Shown: positions 28,111 to 42,098, counted from the stretch's first letter. The stretch is 64,000 bases of DNA from Cinclus cinclus (GCF_963662255.1 NC_085055.1:18772704-18836703); one strand, 5' to 3'. Made by a program: numbers and translations. The notes: generated by a model from the sequence alone, not told the origin.

Positions 28111-29171
28111 AATATGATACCAGATGGTTCTTGAAGCACAAAAACTAGGAAAAATGAAAGATGAGAGCTGAAGTGAGACAAATTTCCCTACAAGTAAAGC
28201 TTTTATTTTCAAATTAGCAGCTGGGGGAAACAGCCATTGCAACCATTTTCTGGTGATGAGGGGAAATCTTGACTACTTCAAGTCTGTACAAGGAGAAAGG
28301 AGAAGCCTGGAAGATGGTCAGTCCATTACACTCAACCACCACAACTCCATCACTTACTTCTGCTTATCACTTAAATAAAAAGGATGTCTAGTGAGGACTT
28401 TATACATTGCTGCTCTCCATCACATTCATGGTACAACTTTGAGACTCAGGATTTACAGATGGCTCTAAAATACTGACACAAAAAGTGTTTGACACTCAGG
28501 CTAAGGTTGCAGGTAGGTTATGTCACAAGCTTCTTACCCAAAGTCTGTCTTTATGGAGAAGAAGAAAAAACACCAAATAAACCGGTTTCTTTTCTCTCTT
28601 CTGAATAACTACAAATTGATTTGGGGCCCAGATCAGAATTGTTATTACTCCACTGCCTTTGAATTTGTGCAGAATTTTTTAAAAATATTCCAAATGAACA
28701 CTGGGATAAACAGGGTTAAAGAAGACAGAAGAAAAACTTTTGGCAAGTTCCCCTTGCTTTTAGGGTGATGAAACAATCATCTGGATGACATATGTGCATG
28801 TGTATCACTATTCCCCTACAACAGGCCAGGCTCTTCAGATGCTCCTGTTATCTTCACCTTTTCTCCTGATCCACATAAAACCACTTTGGAATATACAAAA
28901 ATCCAGATGAAAGTGATGCTCCTGGTGTTGCACATCAGGGGTAGAAATGACCCTTTTATAAAGCTTCTCATTGTAATCAGAATTTGGCTATTCTGGACCA
29001 TATACTAATATCAGCCAAAATAGAATTTTCCCAGCGCCAGTAAAACACACGTTTGGTTCTGTCAAGATTTCCACTGGAAAAGCAATCACTGGAATTTATA
29101 TCTCAGTTCTTTTCCAGTCACACAGGGTTACAGCTGAAACAAAACTTGTCAGCCCACATGCATGTTCTGTG

Positions 29172-29240
29172 GTCAAAGAAGGGAGGAAGGGAGACAGGCT
29201 GGGGGAGGAGGGCAGGGTAGGGAAAAAAAAAGGTGGGGAT
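29172..29240 (+). repeat. Polypurine G-rich tract
   Basis: About 70 bases with only a few pyrimidines, including 'gggaggaagggagac', 'gggggaggagggcaggg' and a closing 'aaggtgggg'. Several G-triplets make a G-quadruplex possible on the plus strand. Confidence 0.7.
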
Positions 29241-29917
29241 TGAATTGACTGGTTAAAATATTTTCTTGTTGTAGAGCCCTGAAAAATCTTTTTCAGGTAG
29301 TTGAAATTATGTAAGCTGTGACAAAACTCCAGTTTTTAGCAGTTTTCAAAGTTCAGCACAGATGTGTCTCCTGTGCTTAAAAGCTAACAAACATTAAACA
29401 GCAACAGGTCCAAAACCAGAGTGCTGGTTCTGACATTCCTGACATGCAGATGTGTGTGGCTCAAATCCCGCAGCAAGAACCTGCCAGACCACCACAACTC
29501 TAATAGGTCAAATCTGAAAATAAGAACCCAAATATTCAAAGATGTGGCAAAAACAAATCTAATCTTGTTAGAATAAATGTTTGCCTTTACAGAGATATGC
29601 AGCAGAACTCCCTTATCATTAAGCCTGTTATTCTACCACAGAACAAATTCACCCTGATTGAGAATTCCTTTGATACAAGGAATTGTTCTATATGGAAACA
29701 ATTAAGCTACTAGCTGGAGTAATTTAAGGCAGTCCCAAGACTAATCTCAGCAGCATCAAGGACTACAAGACTGTTCTTGCTCAAAAGTACATTAAGTTTA
29801 TTTGACACATTTGAAACTTTAGCTTACAAACAACTTTTATACGCACCAAGAATCTCCAAGAGTTAATTATTTTAGCCCGTGTCACCGTACTGATAGCTGT
29901 GTTTTATTAGTAGTAAT

Positions 29918-29939
29918 AGGCCACAATCATTTGTGGCCT
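29918..29939. repeat. Perfect 9-bp hairpin
   Basis: Arms aggccacaa / ttgtggcct around a 4-base loop (tcat). No terminator or RNA gene is recognised around it. Confidence 0.6.
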
Positions 29940-32885
29940 GTCCAAACAGCTTTTTAACTGAAAGGAGGAATGTTAGATGGGACACAAAGCTGCTCTATTG
30001 ACTTCTGAATCTTTGCCTTCCTCTTACAGCTTCCAGAATTTATAGAAAAAGCATGGAATGTACTGGGGAAATGACCATTGTAATGAGTACCATATTTAAT
30101 TTAATTTCTTTTCTCCAATACTTAAGCAGTTAAATTATGAGAGTTCTCACATACAAGAAGGTATTTTACCCATAAAGCATCAAAATCATTCATACTTTAC
30201 CTGGAAAACAGAGTTCAGCATGAGTTAAAATATAGTTTAGAATTAGTCGAGCCTTTTCACTGACTTGGAAAATTGCCTAAATAATTAGATACTATCTAGC
30301 AAGTAAATAATGGATTAAAAGTACTCCTTGTTTACATCTTTTATGAAAGCACAATTATGGTGGATCCACTTCTGTCAGTTTTCTCACTCTCCCCTCTAAC
30401 ACTCAAATATTTATTTTGCCAGCTCACATTTTCAGCAGCACAGCTCCCTTTAGCCTGTCTCTGATGCTCAGACTCAAGCTTGCTGTCTCAGAGAAGGCAG
30501 GAATGAGCAACTCAAACTGAGAATCAACAGTGCAGTTAATTCTCACACCAGCCTCTCTGTATTTATGCTTAAAGGGTCAGATGAACTCCTGGGCCTGTAA
30601 ATGTTTTGGCATCTCCAGATACAAGTGAACTTTGGTCCAAAAATAACATCCTTCCCCAAGCATTTGGACACTAATCTGTGAAGTCAAGTTGCCATCTCCT
30701 AAATAAATACATTGGCAATCCAAAGCTACCAAGAGAAAGAAGAGAAGAAATAATATTTCAATCTTGAAGAGGGAGCTGGGCTCTAATTGCCACCCAGCTA
30801 TTAAGTGATCTTGGTGCCAGATCGTATGGGATCCATATGTTTTCCCACAGTCAAGACAGCACAGTAATGCCAAACTTCCTTTCAAAAAGTACTTTGAGAA
30901 CTACTGACGAAAAACGTAGTATATAAAAGAAAAATGTTTACTGTTATTACAATTATTTAAAAGTAAATATGGTACCTTAACATAGATTTGTTCCTGTTCA
31001 GAAATTTTAAATTCTTGCTGTCCACTGCCAAATCAATGCCACCTGGGTTTTGCTTTGTTAATTAAGGAAGAGTAGGTATAAGAGGATTTAAACAAGACAT
31101 TTTCCACCACAAGTGACAGGTACAGTAGAGGGCCCAATTCATAAATACCTAAATTTCTGACACTTCTAGGTAACATTAAGGAGGCTTGGCACAGGAAGGA
31201 ACTACTTTTAACAAAGAAGCTGCTAGTCAGAAAATAGAGTGTTTGCTTTCATTTCTGGAAGTCACGCTCACATCTCTCTCTCAACACAAGTCCTCTTGCA
31301 GTAGAGCGCACTCTCCCAAAACACCAACACCCCACTGGAGTGCTGGGAACTCTTCCCAATGGTTCCAAAGAGGCAGCCAGCATTCACTTGTATGAGCTAA
31401 GCAGTGAGTACTGCTTAATGGGAAGATTACCCCTCTTGGACCAATTATTAGCACCATCTCACACAAGAACACATTTACAAAACGTTCTGCCTCTCCCAGA
31501 GAGCTGCCAAAAACAGCCACTGAATCTGGGGGCCTAAATCAACCTGGGGGGCCTGGTTTACAAATATGCTCAAAGCTTCCAAAACAAAGATTATTTGACA
31601 GCTTTTCTTTATAGATTTTGATCATACGTGAACATTTCTGCGGTAAAAAGAGCTGCTTTAAATAGATGCCACCAGTCAGGTTCTTTTCCTTCACCATCCT
31701 GCTATAGCTATAGTTTAACTCAAGTTAGTTTGGGAGCCTAGTTCCAATCACCTTTGCTTTATAGAAGTCTAGAAAAAGTCAGTATTTTTGAAAAAGTCAG
31801 AGGTGTTATACAGATTTGAAGTCACCAAGATGAGAATCCAGACAGCTTGTTTATTTCTGTAAGATCGAAGAGGATGAAATGAATGCAATTCCAGCATGGA
31901 AATAAAGCAGCAGCAACAAAACTGATGATTCCCAACTCCATGAACTAAGATATAATGAAGGAATGAAAAAAAATTCTAAAAGCTGAAGTAAAGAAAACCA
32001 ACAGCTCTGTTCAACAATACTTTGTGAAATAACCAGTGAATTTAGCATAGCGGGATTATTTAGACAGCAAATCTATTGTTTCAGTGCTAAATTCAGGGTA
32101 ATTTAATTCCCAAACCACACATGACTATTATAGCAGCTGATGCATTTCAATTAACTCATTCATTTTTCTCTCTGAACTATTGCTCACAGGAAAGTGAAGA
32201 TGTTTGTATCCTTTCAGCACACCTCTGTTTCACGCAGTAAAAAAAGTGGCTGAATTATTCATAGATGATCCTCAGAAATCTCATGTCTAGAAAAGTTCTT
32301 TATTCACTAAATTATGATTTCTTAGAATATATCAAAAAGCATAGCCACTAACTCTAGATCTTCTTAAGCCACATAAGCATACTGAGTGACGAACATGAAA
32401 ATTTTCATTTAATCATCACAGCAGGAAAATAATCTTGATTCCAATAGGTCTTTCATTCATTTTCACAAGCATTTTTCTGCTAAGGGAAGAGACTGAGTTC
32501 CTGGAGAATTTCAATCTAAATGCCCCCACCCCACCTTCTCCTCACTGATTAATAGTATATTAAGAGGAATGAAAAATTGGGGCATTGAGCAAAATAGCTG
32601 CTAATACTGCCCAGACAAAGCAAGGCCATATATAACTTAACAGAATGGATATGGAGATACTGTGCAGACGCAATAAAATGACTGCTCCACTCCGAGTCAA
32701 ATCTTAAGGTTTCCATTATGCAATGAAACTTTGTCAAAACAGGAACGTGTGTGGCCTCATGAGCACAGAAGGCAGCAAGTGTGCTCTGCCCAGCTCTTGG
32801 CAAGGTGTCTGTGCACAGGACTGAGTGACATTACTCTGGCTGTCCCCCTTCCCAGGACAGCCCCCGACCTACAAGTTGTAAAGTA

Positions 32886-32917
32886 TGAGTCAGTCTCTCC
32901 CTACAAAACATGAGTCA
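32886..32917 (+). promoter_or_regulatory. Two AP-1-type sites
   Basis: TGAGTCA occurs at 32886-32892 and 32911-32917, exactly 25 bases apart. Paired AP-1 (or MAF-type) sites are common in enhancers. No gene or promoter is visible nearby. Confidence 0.25.
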
Positions 32918-34594
32918 GAGGGAGTTAACACAAAGAAATTTCTACAATTTTTACATTAAAAAAAAAAAAAGCAGCAAAACCATGTTAAAATGGCACCACA
33001 CAAAATAGTCCAGAAGTTTATGTATTCCCTTGGGATTGGTAAAACATTAACACTTTGAAAGGGAAGGACACAGAGGGTGTGATGACCTCAGGGATCAGAG
33101 CTTGCTTATACCACATTAACAGGAAACATCTTGCTTATGTACAAGGACAGCAGTGGTGAATTAAGTAGTTTATTTTTTACTTATTTTAAAGTAAAGTCTT
33201 CAGATATGCCTCAGACAAGAGTTGCATGTGTGTTTCTGTCTTGGAAGGAGGAGGAAGATCAAGAAAAGAAGCAAGCAAGTGCTAAGATGAGAGTCAGGCA
33301 ACAAAATATTTCTACCTGCATTTTTGCAGAGATGCTGTTTTTTAAGGGTTGATCTTAGCAGCTCACAGGATAACTGCCTCATTTTTGTGGTCTGAATGAC
33401 TCTTTAGCTACCTCAATAATTGTACTTAATCCATTATGAAAGCAGAAACTTTGGGTCAGAAGCTGCATTCATAAAATGGATTATCACAAAGAATTTTAAG
33501 GGAAAATGCCAAATAATTTTCCCTTACAATTGTTGCAGGTAACTACTTTTAATTCTTTGTACCATTATGTGAATCCCTTATCTCTATAAAGACAGCAACT
33601 ACTCATGGCTGCTGCATCTCCAACTTTCTTAAAAAGACACCTCAAACCTTTCAAAAATCAGTTCAAAAGGAAATGCTATTCTGGATACACCTGGTGATCC
33701 AGGTCAAGGTGATATAAAAGTGAGGAGTGTCTGCATCAACTTCCACATTCTATAACGGGGGCTTTCTCAGTGGGCGATTCTTCCAAGTGCTGTTCAGACT
33801 GCACAGTCACCAGAAGAGCTTGGGCTGGAGAGGTGGCTGCAGGCTCACCTTCCTGCCACACTGCCCTGTGAAGAGGGCACAACACACCAAGAGAGCTCTC
33901 CTCTCTGATTTTCCCACACAAAATGCTTAAAGGACATCTGATCCCTTTAAAAGGAATGCCTTCCATAGGAGTGCACAGGCACACAAAAAACTGTGGCTGA
34001 AGGAACAATACCTAAGCTCCTACTGCTCCTCACCTTCTCTAACAAAAGCTGATATTTTCTAGGCAAAACTACAGATAGCCCTACGACCTTTGGACCTCTG
34101 CACAACACCTTACAGCAGTGAAACTGGCTGTTTCACAGTCCCACTTGCTGTGCAGAGAGAGGTGACATTTCACAGGTGGCACTCTGTCCCTCGCACTCAT
34201 CCTCCATCATTCCTCTCATGCCTGAGGGCAGAACTACAGCTTCCTACCCATTGCTCATGGATCTGTCCCATCTCCTCAGAACACTTTTGTTTCCATTAAA
34301 CTTCAAGGAACTTAGCAAGTCTTTGAACTCTTCCCACTGCTTTTCCACGCATTCAACAGAGCAGAAAAAAAAAAAAAAAAATCACACTGTGCTCCACAAG
34401 TTATAAACAGATTCATAAGAGAACTCTTGACTAGATGTGGTAAGAAGTTCTCAGTAGCATTTTTCTTGCAGAAGAACCACACCCTTTCCTAAACTTCCTC
34501 AGGGAGCACTGTCTAATGTACAGTTATTTTCCAGGAAAAAAAAAGTGTATTTTCATTTAAAATGTTATCTCATGGTCCTTTGCAGCTCATTTAA

Positions 34595-34948
34595 CTTCTG
34601 AATTATGAACACATCACTCCTTTCACAGGAGATGCCTCTCAGAGCTGTTTTGTGATGACTTTTGTTAACAACAGCAGCACAACATGCTGTTGTAAATCCA
34701 GGGCTAGAGCTCTGAGTTCATCTAAAATAACCAATAAAACAGGTCTAGAGGATACAGCAATAACAAAATCCACAGACATGACTACTGTAGGTTTCCTGTC
34801 TGTAGGACAGACAGAAAATACAGAACCCAGCACGAACACAGAGCACAGCTATGGCTGTCTCTATCCCACAGCTGTGCTCTCTTCCCAAACTACAGCTTCA
34901 CTTATATCCACAGAAATTAAAAAACAAGTCTGTGCTCCATATGGTTGA
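34595..34948 (+). other. Open stretch of 118 codons, possibly an exon
   Basis: A plus-strand frame stays open from 34595 to a TGA at 34946-34948. A good acceptor-like sequence (ctcctttcacag, ending at 34628) lies inside the frame. From there the peptide is rich in Thr, Ser and Asn, with a cysteine cluster near the start (TTCCCKSR) and several N-glycosylation-type triplets, as in an extracellular stalk. No known domain is visible and no strong donor precedes the stop. Two other frames are also open for 80 or more codons just downstream, which argues for low stop density rather than selection. Probably not coding. Confidence 0.12.
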
Positions 34949-36599
34949 GAGGTCTAAGGAATTAGCCCAGTTATGGCACATGGCATTTCAGCTGAGGAGA
35001 AACAATACTATCATTGTAGCAGAAATAACACCTTGGTCCTACAACCTGAAAATGTGCATTCTAAAGCTGGTAGTGCACTCCAAGAGATGGGGAGGAGAAC
35101 CAAGGTAACAGTGGAAATGAGCACTCAATTAATGAAGGTCCTGCTGCTTTCTGTAGGAAAAGCTGGAATACCAGCCACAGTAATTCATGAACTTTCACTT
35201 CCTAAAAGGACTTGGTTGTTGTTGAGTTTGGGTTGAATGGGTAATTTTAAGTTTAGAGTTTGTTTTTTTTTTTTCCAGAAAGCAGTATTCTCATGGTTGT
35301 TTCATGTTTTGTTTTCCAGGTAATAATCTAATAATAACATGCTGAATATCTGCTTAAAACAGTGCACTCAGGCATTTGCAAACAGATCATTGTTGAAAAA
35401 GTCCAGGTGCAAGTATTATTAATGGCACAAACATTCATCAGAGTTCCTATTTCTCCAGTGATTAGAGGCAGATCTTGACTGTGGATGTGGAGGGTTTTGT
35501 TTTCTGAATGAAAATACAAAGTTTTTTTATAAACAGCACAGAATGAAATGAAAACTAAAGAGATGAAGTGTTGAAATCTACAGAGCAGTAATTCTTGCTT
35601 TAGTCACTGACTCACAAGCACAGCAGTTATTGGGAATAAAGCCATATTTTTGGACTCAAATGTTTTCCAATCACACTGTAGCTACACTGACCCCTGTGGA
35701 AAGGGATGTGTGAGCACATGGGAAAGAAGAGTCCCAATTCTTGAGACAGCTGCCTTATAAATCAGAATGACTTTTGAAGTGCTGTATGAATGCACATAAA
35801 ACTGACATTCCTGTGAAAACAAGGGCACGTTCTTATCAGAGAGGAAACTCCAGCACAGAGAAAAAGACAAAATCACAGGGAAAAAGCAGTACAACATTTT
35901 TTGCATTGCTCTAAGGCTTTAATTGAGGGGCTAGAGTAGTTTTTAATTAACTTTTTCACTAAAAACTTATTTTTTTCTTTTGATGGTACCCGTTTCTTTT
36001 CTAAGTTCTAAATAGGAACGAACAACCTAAAATAGCAGAGTATTCCCATCCCATTTAAGAGTAGTTGCATCCACTTCTGGAAAATGAAGCGATTTGCAAA
36101 GTGAACAGAAAGGGTGACCAATGTTATACACTTAAGAGCTCAGTGCCTCAGGGAGCTGTCCATCTCTAATTGCTACCTAAACACATTCCTCCGTGGGTAA
36201 GGGCATGAGAAGCAGCAGCAATTCCCTTTGTTAAGTACTGTATGACCAGAAAACAGCTATGTTTTTTTTAAATAGTTACATTTTATTAAAATGCACATTC
36301 TTTTTTTATTTTATATGGCTTAGACTGTTAAAAGGGCTGGTCAGAAATAAATCCGGTGGCTCGCATTTGTAGAATCTCTGAAGCAGAATTAGATTTATTT
36401 CTTTTTTTTTTAAGAAACTAAGAGTCAGGTTTCAGAGACATTATGGGTAGAACCTAATGCCTAATTACAGCAATTGATGTCCTGAAGGGGTATCTAACTT
36501 AAGTTGGGTATCTACAGTCAGGACTGTGAAACACTGAATTCCTAAAAAGCCTGTTTGTCAGCTTCTTTTCAGGTGACTACATATTTCGAAAATCTGTCC

Positions 36600-37150
36600 C
36601 CAGATTACTGAAACTCCAGGTCCATTTAGAAACAAATGGAGCATGATTCTTAAGAAGCCAAGAAGGCTTTTAATTCAATTGTTAAACCAAAGCTTGAATC
36701 ATTACTCATGCTCTTCCAATCCTGTGGGCGTTCATGCACTATTTCTTCGTGGGTCTGCTTCAACACCTCAAGCATTTTGAAGTGCAAGCATTCTTTCATA
36801 TCTAAGCATTTAAAATTTCATGCAAGGCTAAATGACTGAAAATCCACATTTAAACACAGTAGGTGAAGTATTTCTTTTTAAACTCTAAAACCTAAACATC
36901 TTTCAGTGTTATTTAGCCCCTTTTACTAGAGGGTCAAGTATAAATCTGGAACAATTCACTGGTATTGACTAATTTTGCATCTACAACTGTGTTATAGCAT
37001 ACTTTGCTGACTAAACTGTAATTCTAAATTGCCATAAACCAATATACTGTTCCTTTCTGATGCTGACAATCCCAAACATGAGTTAGCTGAAATCTTATTA
37101 CACATTTACTTTCACTTTCCACAGTTTAGCTTTTTAAAATGGATGATAAG
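36600..37150. promoter_or_regulatory. Block resembling a conserved non-coding element
   Basis: About 550 bases without an open frame of 60 codons on either strand, without repeats, and with dense homeodomain-type (TAAT/ATTA) and TTGAC/GTCAA words. There is no coding signal. The texture suggests regulatory DNA, but this is a weak inference. Confidence 0.18.
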
Positions 37151-39039
37151 CAGAAAAATATAACTTGTTTCACATCATTTGAAATGCAGGAGGGAGGGAA
37201 GGAAATAAGAAAACACATTAATTGTTCTACCTTTGGATAATTTCTTTGAAAAGACTGAAATCCTAAATGTGTAAATACTTCTCCTGATACTCAGTTTGGT
37301 CTCTAGGAGGACAGTGAAGAGGCACCACACTTCCCCCAGTAAATTCACTATATCATTGGGCTCTCAGCTTGCTGATCTCTAGGAAAGGCTGCTCCTGGCT
37401 ATGTTGCTGCCACAAGGCTACACATCATTGTGTTAAGCTCTTTAATACAATTTCTGGCAACAGGACTCCAGGAGATCAATAGTGCTGCTTCCTAGGCTCT
37501 AAACCTGCTTCTAGTGATTTACTGTATCATCAATGGTCAATAAACCAAAATGCTGACGTGTCATCTCTTCCCCATGAGATTTGTCTCTATGTTTTCCTTT
37601 CATCCTGTTGAGGAAAAAGTTTTATGAATGGAAAACATGCAATGTAAGTAATTCAACCTGTCAATCTCCAAGCAGATAAGGAACAAAAAGAACAGATATG
37701 AAATGTATGCCCCTTATATTAAGGACTTCAAACACTAACAGGTATGGGTGTAACTCAGTACCCCACTGCCCAACCCGTCAGTCTCACCTTCTGGGTGGTG
37801 ATCATGGGTCATATTATTCTGTGTGTACAAGTATGAGAAATAAAAACAAGAAGAATACAAAAATACATACGCTGTGTTTTCTAAGAATTTAGTCTCATTT
37901 TTGCATTTGTACCACAGCAGAGAAATAGAAATATGATAATTTTAATATTCATTTTAGGAAGCACAAAACATCACATGATGTAATTTGCAAAAAAAAAAAA
38001 AATCTATGTAGTCATATGTTTCTGGACTATTTTAACAGAACTCAGTTGAGAGAAGGTAAAGCCTGTGTGACATGAAAATACTTTTGGAACATAAAGCTCC
38101 CTGAAAAATTTAAGCTAGCTAACTAACCAGGCAAGAATCTGAAAAACAGGTTTGCTTTTAAAAAGCAATGATGAGAAACATGGAAAAAAGTCATTTTCTA
38201 CCATTCCTGCTTTGCCTGCAGTGCCATTGTGCAGAGGGGGGAGTGACAAGCAAGTCTGATGACACTTTACATGACAGCAGTTAAACCCAGTGAAGACTTC
38301 AGACCCCTCTACCACCTGTTTATTCTTTACAAGTATTTGCCCAATAATAGGTGACTAGCTTTTAACAGAGTAGTAATAACATATCCACTTCTTCTAATCA
38401 GGATGCACATTGGTCTGACAAGGGGCAACCATAAAGTTTTTTTTGGTGCCCATGGCAGCTGCCCAGTATTAACCATCTTTCAGCATGACTTATTTTGATT
38501 GTCACAAAATCACTTTGGAAAAGGTTTATATATAACCAACAAACAAACACACAAAAATCCTGGCAGCAAAACAAGTATCCCTGCAGAAACATGAATGGGT
38601 ATAAAGGAATCACTCCATGAACACAAGGTAGATGAGGCCTGCAATTCTTTTTTTCATAAGGCTGGAGTTTTGCTTGGATAAATGACACAGGGAGGGAGGA
38701 GAAACAGAATACCATACTAAAAGACAGTAAAAGTAACCCAAATGTCCTGACTGTACCTGCAGCTGTTGGAGGATTTCACTCAGAGAAGCTGAGATAATGA
38801 GTTGTATCTTGGACAAGCCTGCACCAGTTTGCTTTGCATCTACCAGAAAAGATTTTTCATTCCTGCAGCACATTTCTGCCTTTCCATTCTGTCTTTGCAG
38901 GCTCTTCTGCAGAGACTGCAAGAAAGAATGAATGCTCCCCCAAGCTTTCTGGAAATGGGGAAGTTACTTATCCCTACTTATTCTAGAAGTTTAACACTTT
39001 CCCTTAATCTTAAACAAAACTAAGGATTGAATTTTTCCA

Positions 39040-39400
39040 CAATGATAAACTCTGGCTTTATTCTGCTCCCACTAGAGAAGTTTATTTTCATTGTCTTTAC
39101 ACAAGGCTCAGTATAAATAAATACTTTTAAAATCCAGCTCCCTGATTAGGATAGACATGAAAAGAAATGTGGAAAATAGAAGTAATCTACAGAAGCAATA
39201 CATGTGAATCAATAATGCCAACCAGTATTTATGGATCTCATTATCTCAACATGTGCTTTTTAGGGTCATTTTAAATTACTATTAAAAATAGCCATAGATA
39301 CATTTAAAATTAATATTTTAGGGTTCAAATGGTCTGCATTTGCCAGTGCAGATATGCATTTGTTACACAGCTCTATTAACTAAAGGAACAAAAGGTATTG
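39040..39400. promoter_or_regulatory. Block resembling a conserved non-coding element
   Basis: Repeat-free AT-rich sequence with Oct-like (ATATGCATTTG at 39352) and homeodomain-type words and no open frame of 60 codons. Called only because its texture differs from the flanking low-complexity DNA. Confidence 0.17.
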
Positions 39401-39841
39401 CAGAATATAATAGTGTTCTGCAGAAAAGAGATTACTACAGGAAAATGATTCAATTATTCTAAATCAATTATTACAGGAACAGCTACATAGCTCTATATCC
39501 ATCTCCTTACGTGTTTCTAATTTTTTTGTCTTTTACCTGTGGATATTTAATTGGAATTAATGTGGAAAAATATATCCCACTAGGAACAAGATCAAATAGC
39601 TTGGATCATTTTTCTTGCTCTTACTTCTCTTTGTGAGACACACATGAGGGACAAGTCAAAGCCATCATTGTGTGCATGCAGCAGCAGTCAGCAACAAGTT
39701 CTAAACATAGCTCCAGGCTCCTCTGTGTGGGACAGCTGGATTGGCCACAGCCATCATCACCCTCTGGAAGAAACCTGCACTAAGCACAGAACCAGAGCAC
39801 TATATCCAACAAAGTTGACAGCCATTATTTGATCAAGTCTT

Positions 39842-39861
39842 AAAAAAAAAAAAAAAAAAAA
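39842..39861 (+). repeat. A-run, 20 bases
   Basis: Uninterrupted A-run after 'gatcaagtctt'. Confidence 0.9.
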
Positions 39862-40681
39862 TAGCAAAGCCCTCTCCAAAAGGAAAGCAGACTGTTCAAC
39901 CCTGTCAGCAAGAGAAGTAAGGGCATTCTTCTCTGGCAGAATAGATGCAGACCATATGATTAAGAGGCATAAGGGACACCTCAGACATCAGAGTATTTCT
40001 GCCTCTGAAGCCAGCTTTGCAGGTTCCTGTCAGACCCACCAGCCACAGGGACATAATAAGTTAATACAGTCTGTACTGAGATCCTACTGTATCTGATAAG
40101 CATCTGCTAACAGACCACAAGAGGAGCACAACAGTAAGCACTTCCTCCTTCTTTTATCAGAAGAGATTGTCTCCACGCCTCTCCCTGACCCTCCACTTCT
40201 CTGGAAGCATCAAAGGAGTTATGAAATGAGTTACAGAGACAGCTGCTCCTTGGCTGAGAGCATACCAAGGTTCTGCTCTACCTACCAGCCACATACAGCA
40301 TGTGGGATGGGGAAAAGAAAAAGAAGGGGAAAAAAAGCTTCATAGAGCAACTGCTCATCCACTTCCATTTCACTGAAGAGATCAAATTTTATTCCTGTTG
40401 GTCCTTTTGTCAGCCTCAAGGGGTGAAAAAGACATCCTGATATATCTCTTGCAGGCCTCATGATAAAAAGGCTCCATGAAACCCCTCTCAGATTTAGGGC
40501 ATTCTCAGAGGGCTGTGCAGCAAAAGTGTTTAAGAAAAGAAACATGGAAAGAAAGAGGGAAAAGAAGACAAGGAAAAGGAAGCACTAAGGAGACAAAGGA
40601 GCAGTTGAAACAAAGGTGATGTAATTCATTTGCACGCTATGCTAGAAAAATCTCAATCTTACTCTGATGTCCAGAGGTAAG

Positions 40682-40715
40682 AACAAACAAACAAACAAAC
40701 AACAACAACAAAAAA
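40682..40715 (+). repeat. AAAC/AAC microsatellite
   Basis: About four 'aaac' units pass into 'aac' units and then a short A-run. Simple repeat without other content. Confidence 0.85.
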
Positions 40716-41762
40716 GTAAGGTGTAAGGTCTTAGATTGCATCATTAACATAACTGCTAACACTGATAAAAAGCTTTTAAGAAGGGAGAGAGCTACACACC
40801 AATATGCCTCAGTCAAGCTGTGTCAACGCAAAAAAAAAAATTAGAAATTATTGGTTGCCTCTAACAGAGCATTCCTAGCATTCTCATTTGCCTTCTAAAA
40901 GGGCAGCTGACACTTCAAAACTAGCATCACCAATGGAATCAACAGGGTTGCAATGAAAGAGACAGGTTTTGGATGGAGATTATGATTAAATGGGAGCCTG
41001 GCATTTCTGATATCAGTAGAGCCTTGATATTTTCCAGCCTGTAGCCCTCAGTGCCCTGGTGAGCTTAACACTGAGCCACTGCCACATGTTGGCTGGCACT
41101 GATGGCTACATCCAGTACACACATTTTCAGCCTATTTATTTTAATTTATGCTACAGCACTTATTCTCAGAAAAACAAACTTAACAGCTCCAATCGCACCA
41201 CCCTGAAGGAATGCAAACTTCCTTGAATCTAAAAAGTACCAAGCTGGTGTTCATATTAATGAAGCTATGAAATATTTCATTAGCACATCCTGGAGTATGA
41301 ATAATTTCTCACAGAATTCTACTTGCCAGCCTCCTCCTCTCATGTGGCCCATCGAGATAGTGCATTATCTTTTAGCTTCTAGAAAATGGGACTTGCAAAG
41401 GGTGATTGAAATGCCAGAGCTGCTTATTCTAGAGGAGAGGGTGAAGGGGCTGTATGACAATAACCTCTAAATGTGCAAAGGGCTGGTGAACAGAAGGGAA
41501 TGTGCTGCTTCCCATGTGTTTTGTATATGAAATAGGAAAAGGATTAGACATAAGGCAAAGATTTCTAAACACAAGGACAGAACAGCACATTCCTTCAGAA
41601 GTTTATGTAGTCTCCATCATAGATAATCTTTAAAGACTGCTTAGACAAACAACTGAAGCAGTGAACAGATCAGTGGGAGCCTCCTTGGACTCTATTATTT
41701 CCTAAGCTTCCTTTTTTTCATCAATATTCCTGTAGAATTCATAGAAGTTTGTCAGCTATGGC

Positions 41763-41780
41763 AAAAAAAAAAAAAAAAAA
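41763..41780 (+). repeat. A-run, 18 bases
   Basis: Uninterrupted A-run about 220 bases upstream of the ERVL-type LTR and outside it. Confidence 0.9.
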
Positions 41781-42098
41781 TTGATTTATATTGAATGGAT
41801 TACATGCCACAAAAGTTAAAAATGCAAAAAGCAGAGAAATGCAGGTTTGTAAAGATGCAGAATCCCTCTGTGCCAGGACGATCAGGGACTGCATTTCTGG
41901 GTACACAAATGCATCCCTCGAGGTGTACGACTACAGTGCTATTTTCCCTTCCTAGGCCATCACTAAAACAGGAATTGCAGTCACTTCTCTTTCAGACCAG
42001 CTGGTTAACACAACCTGGTTTTTAGTGGGAGCAGAGAAAAAGCCACAAAGGCTGCTTCTGAGAGAGGCTCCTCTAGACTTCTCCTGTGTTCAGCAGGG

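Larger units (their letters stand above)
28111..34594. other. Non-coding unique DNA
   Basis: Frames reach 102 codons (30577-30885, minus) and show no domain. Beyond the tract, hairpin and AP-1 pair listed separately, nothing further is recognised. Confidence 0.65.
34949..42001. other. Non-coding unique DNA left of the LTR
   Basis: Frames of 103-105 codons at 38398-38921 (minus) overlap each other in different frames and lack motifs. 35940-37690 has essentially no long frames and is AT-rich. The 200 bases just before the LTR look like ordinary host DNA. Confidence 0.6.

Noticed and set aside
29451..29490. tRNA-like 'ctcaaatccc' box
   Set aside because: No matching A box and no cloverleaf arms around it.
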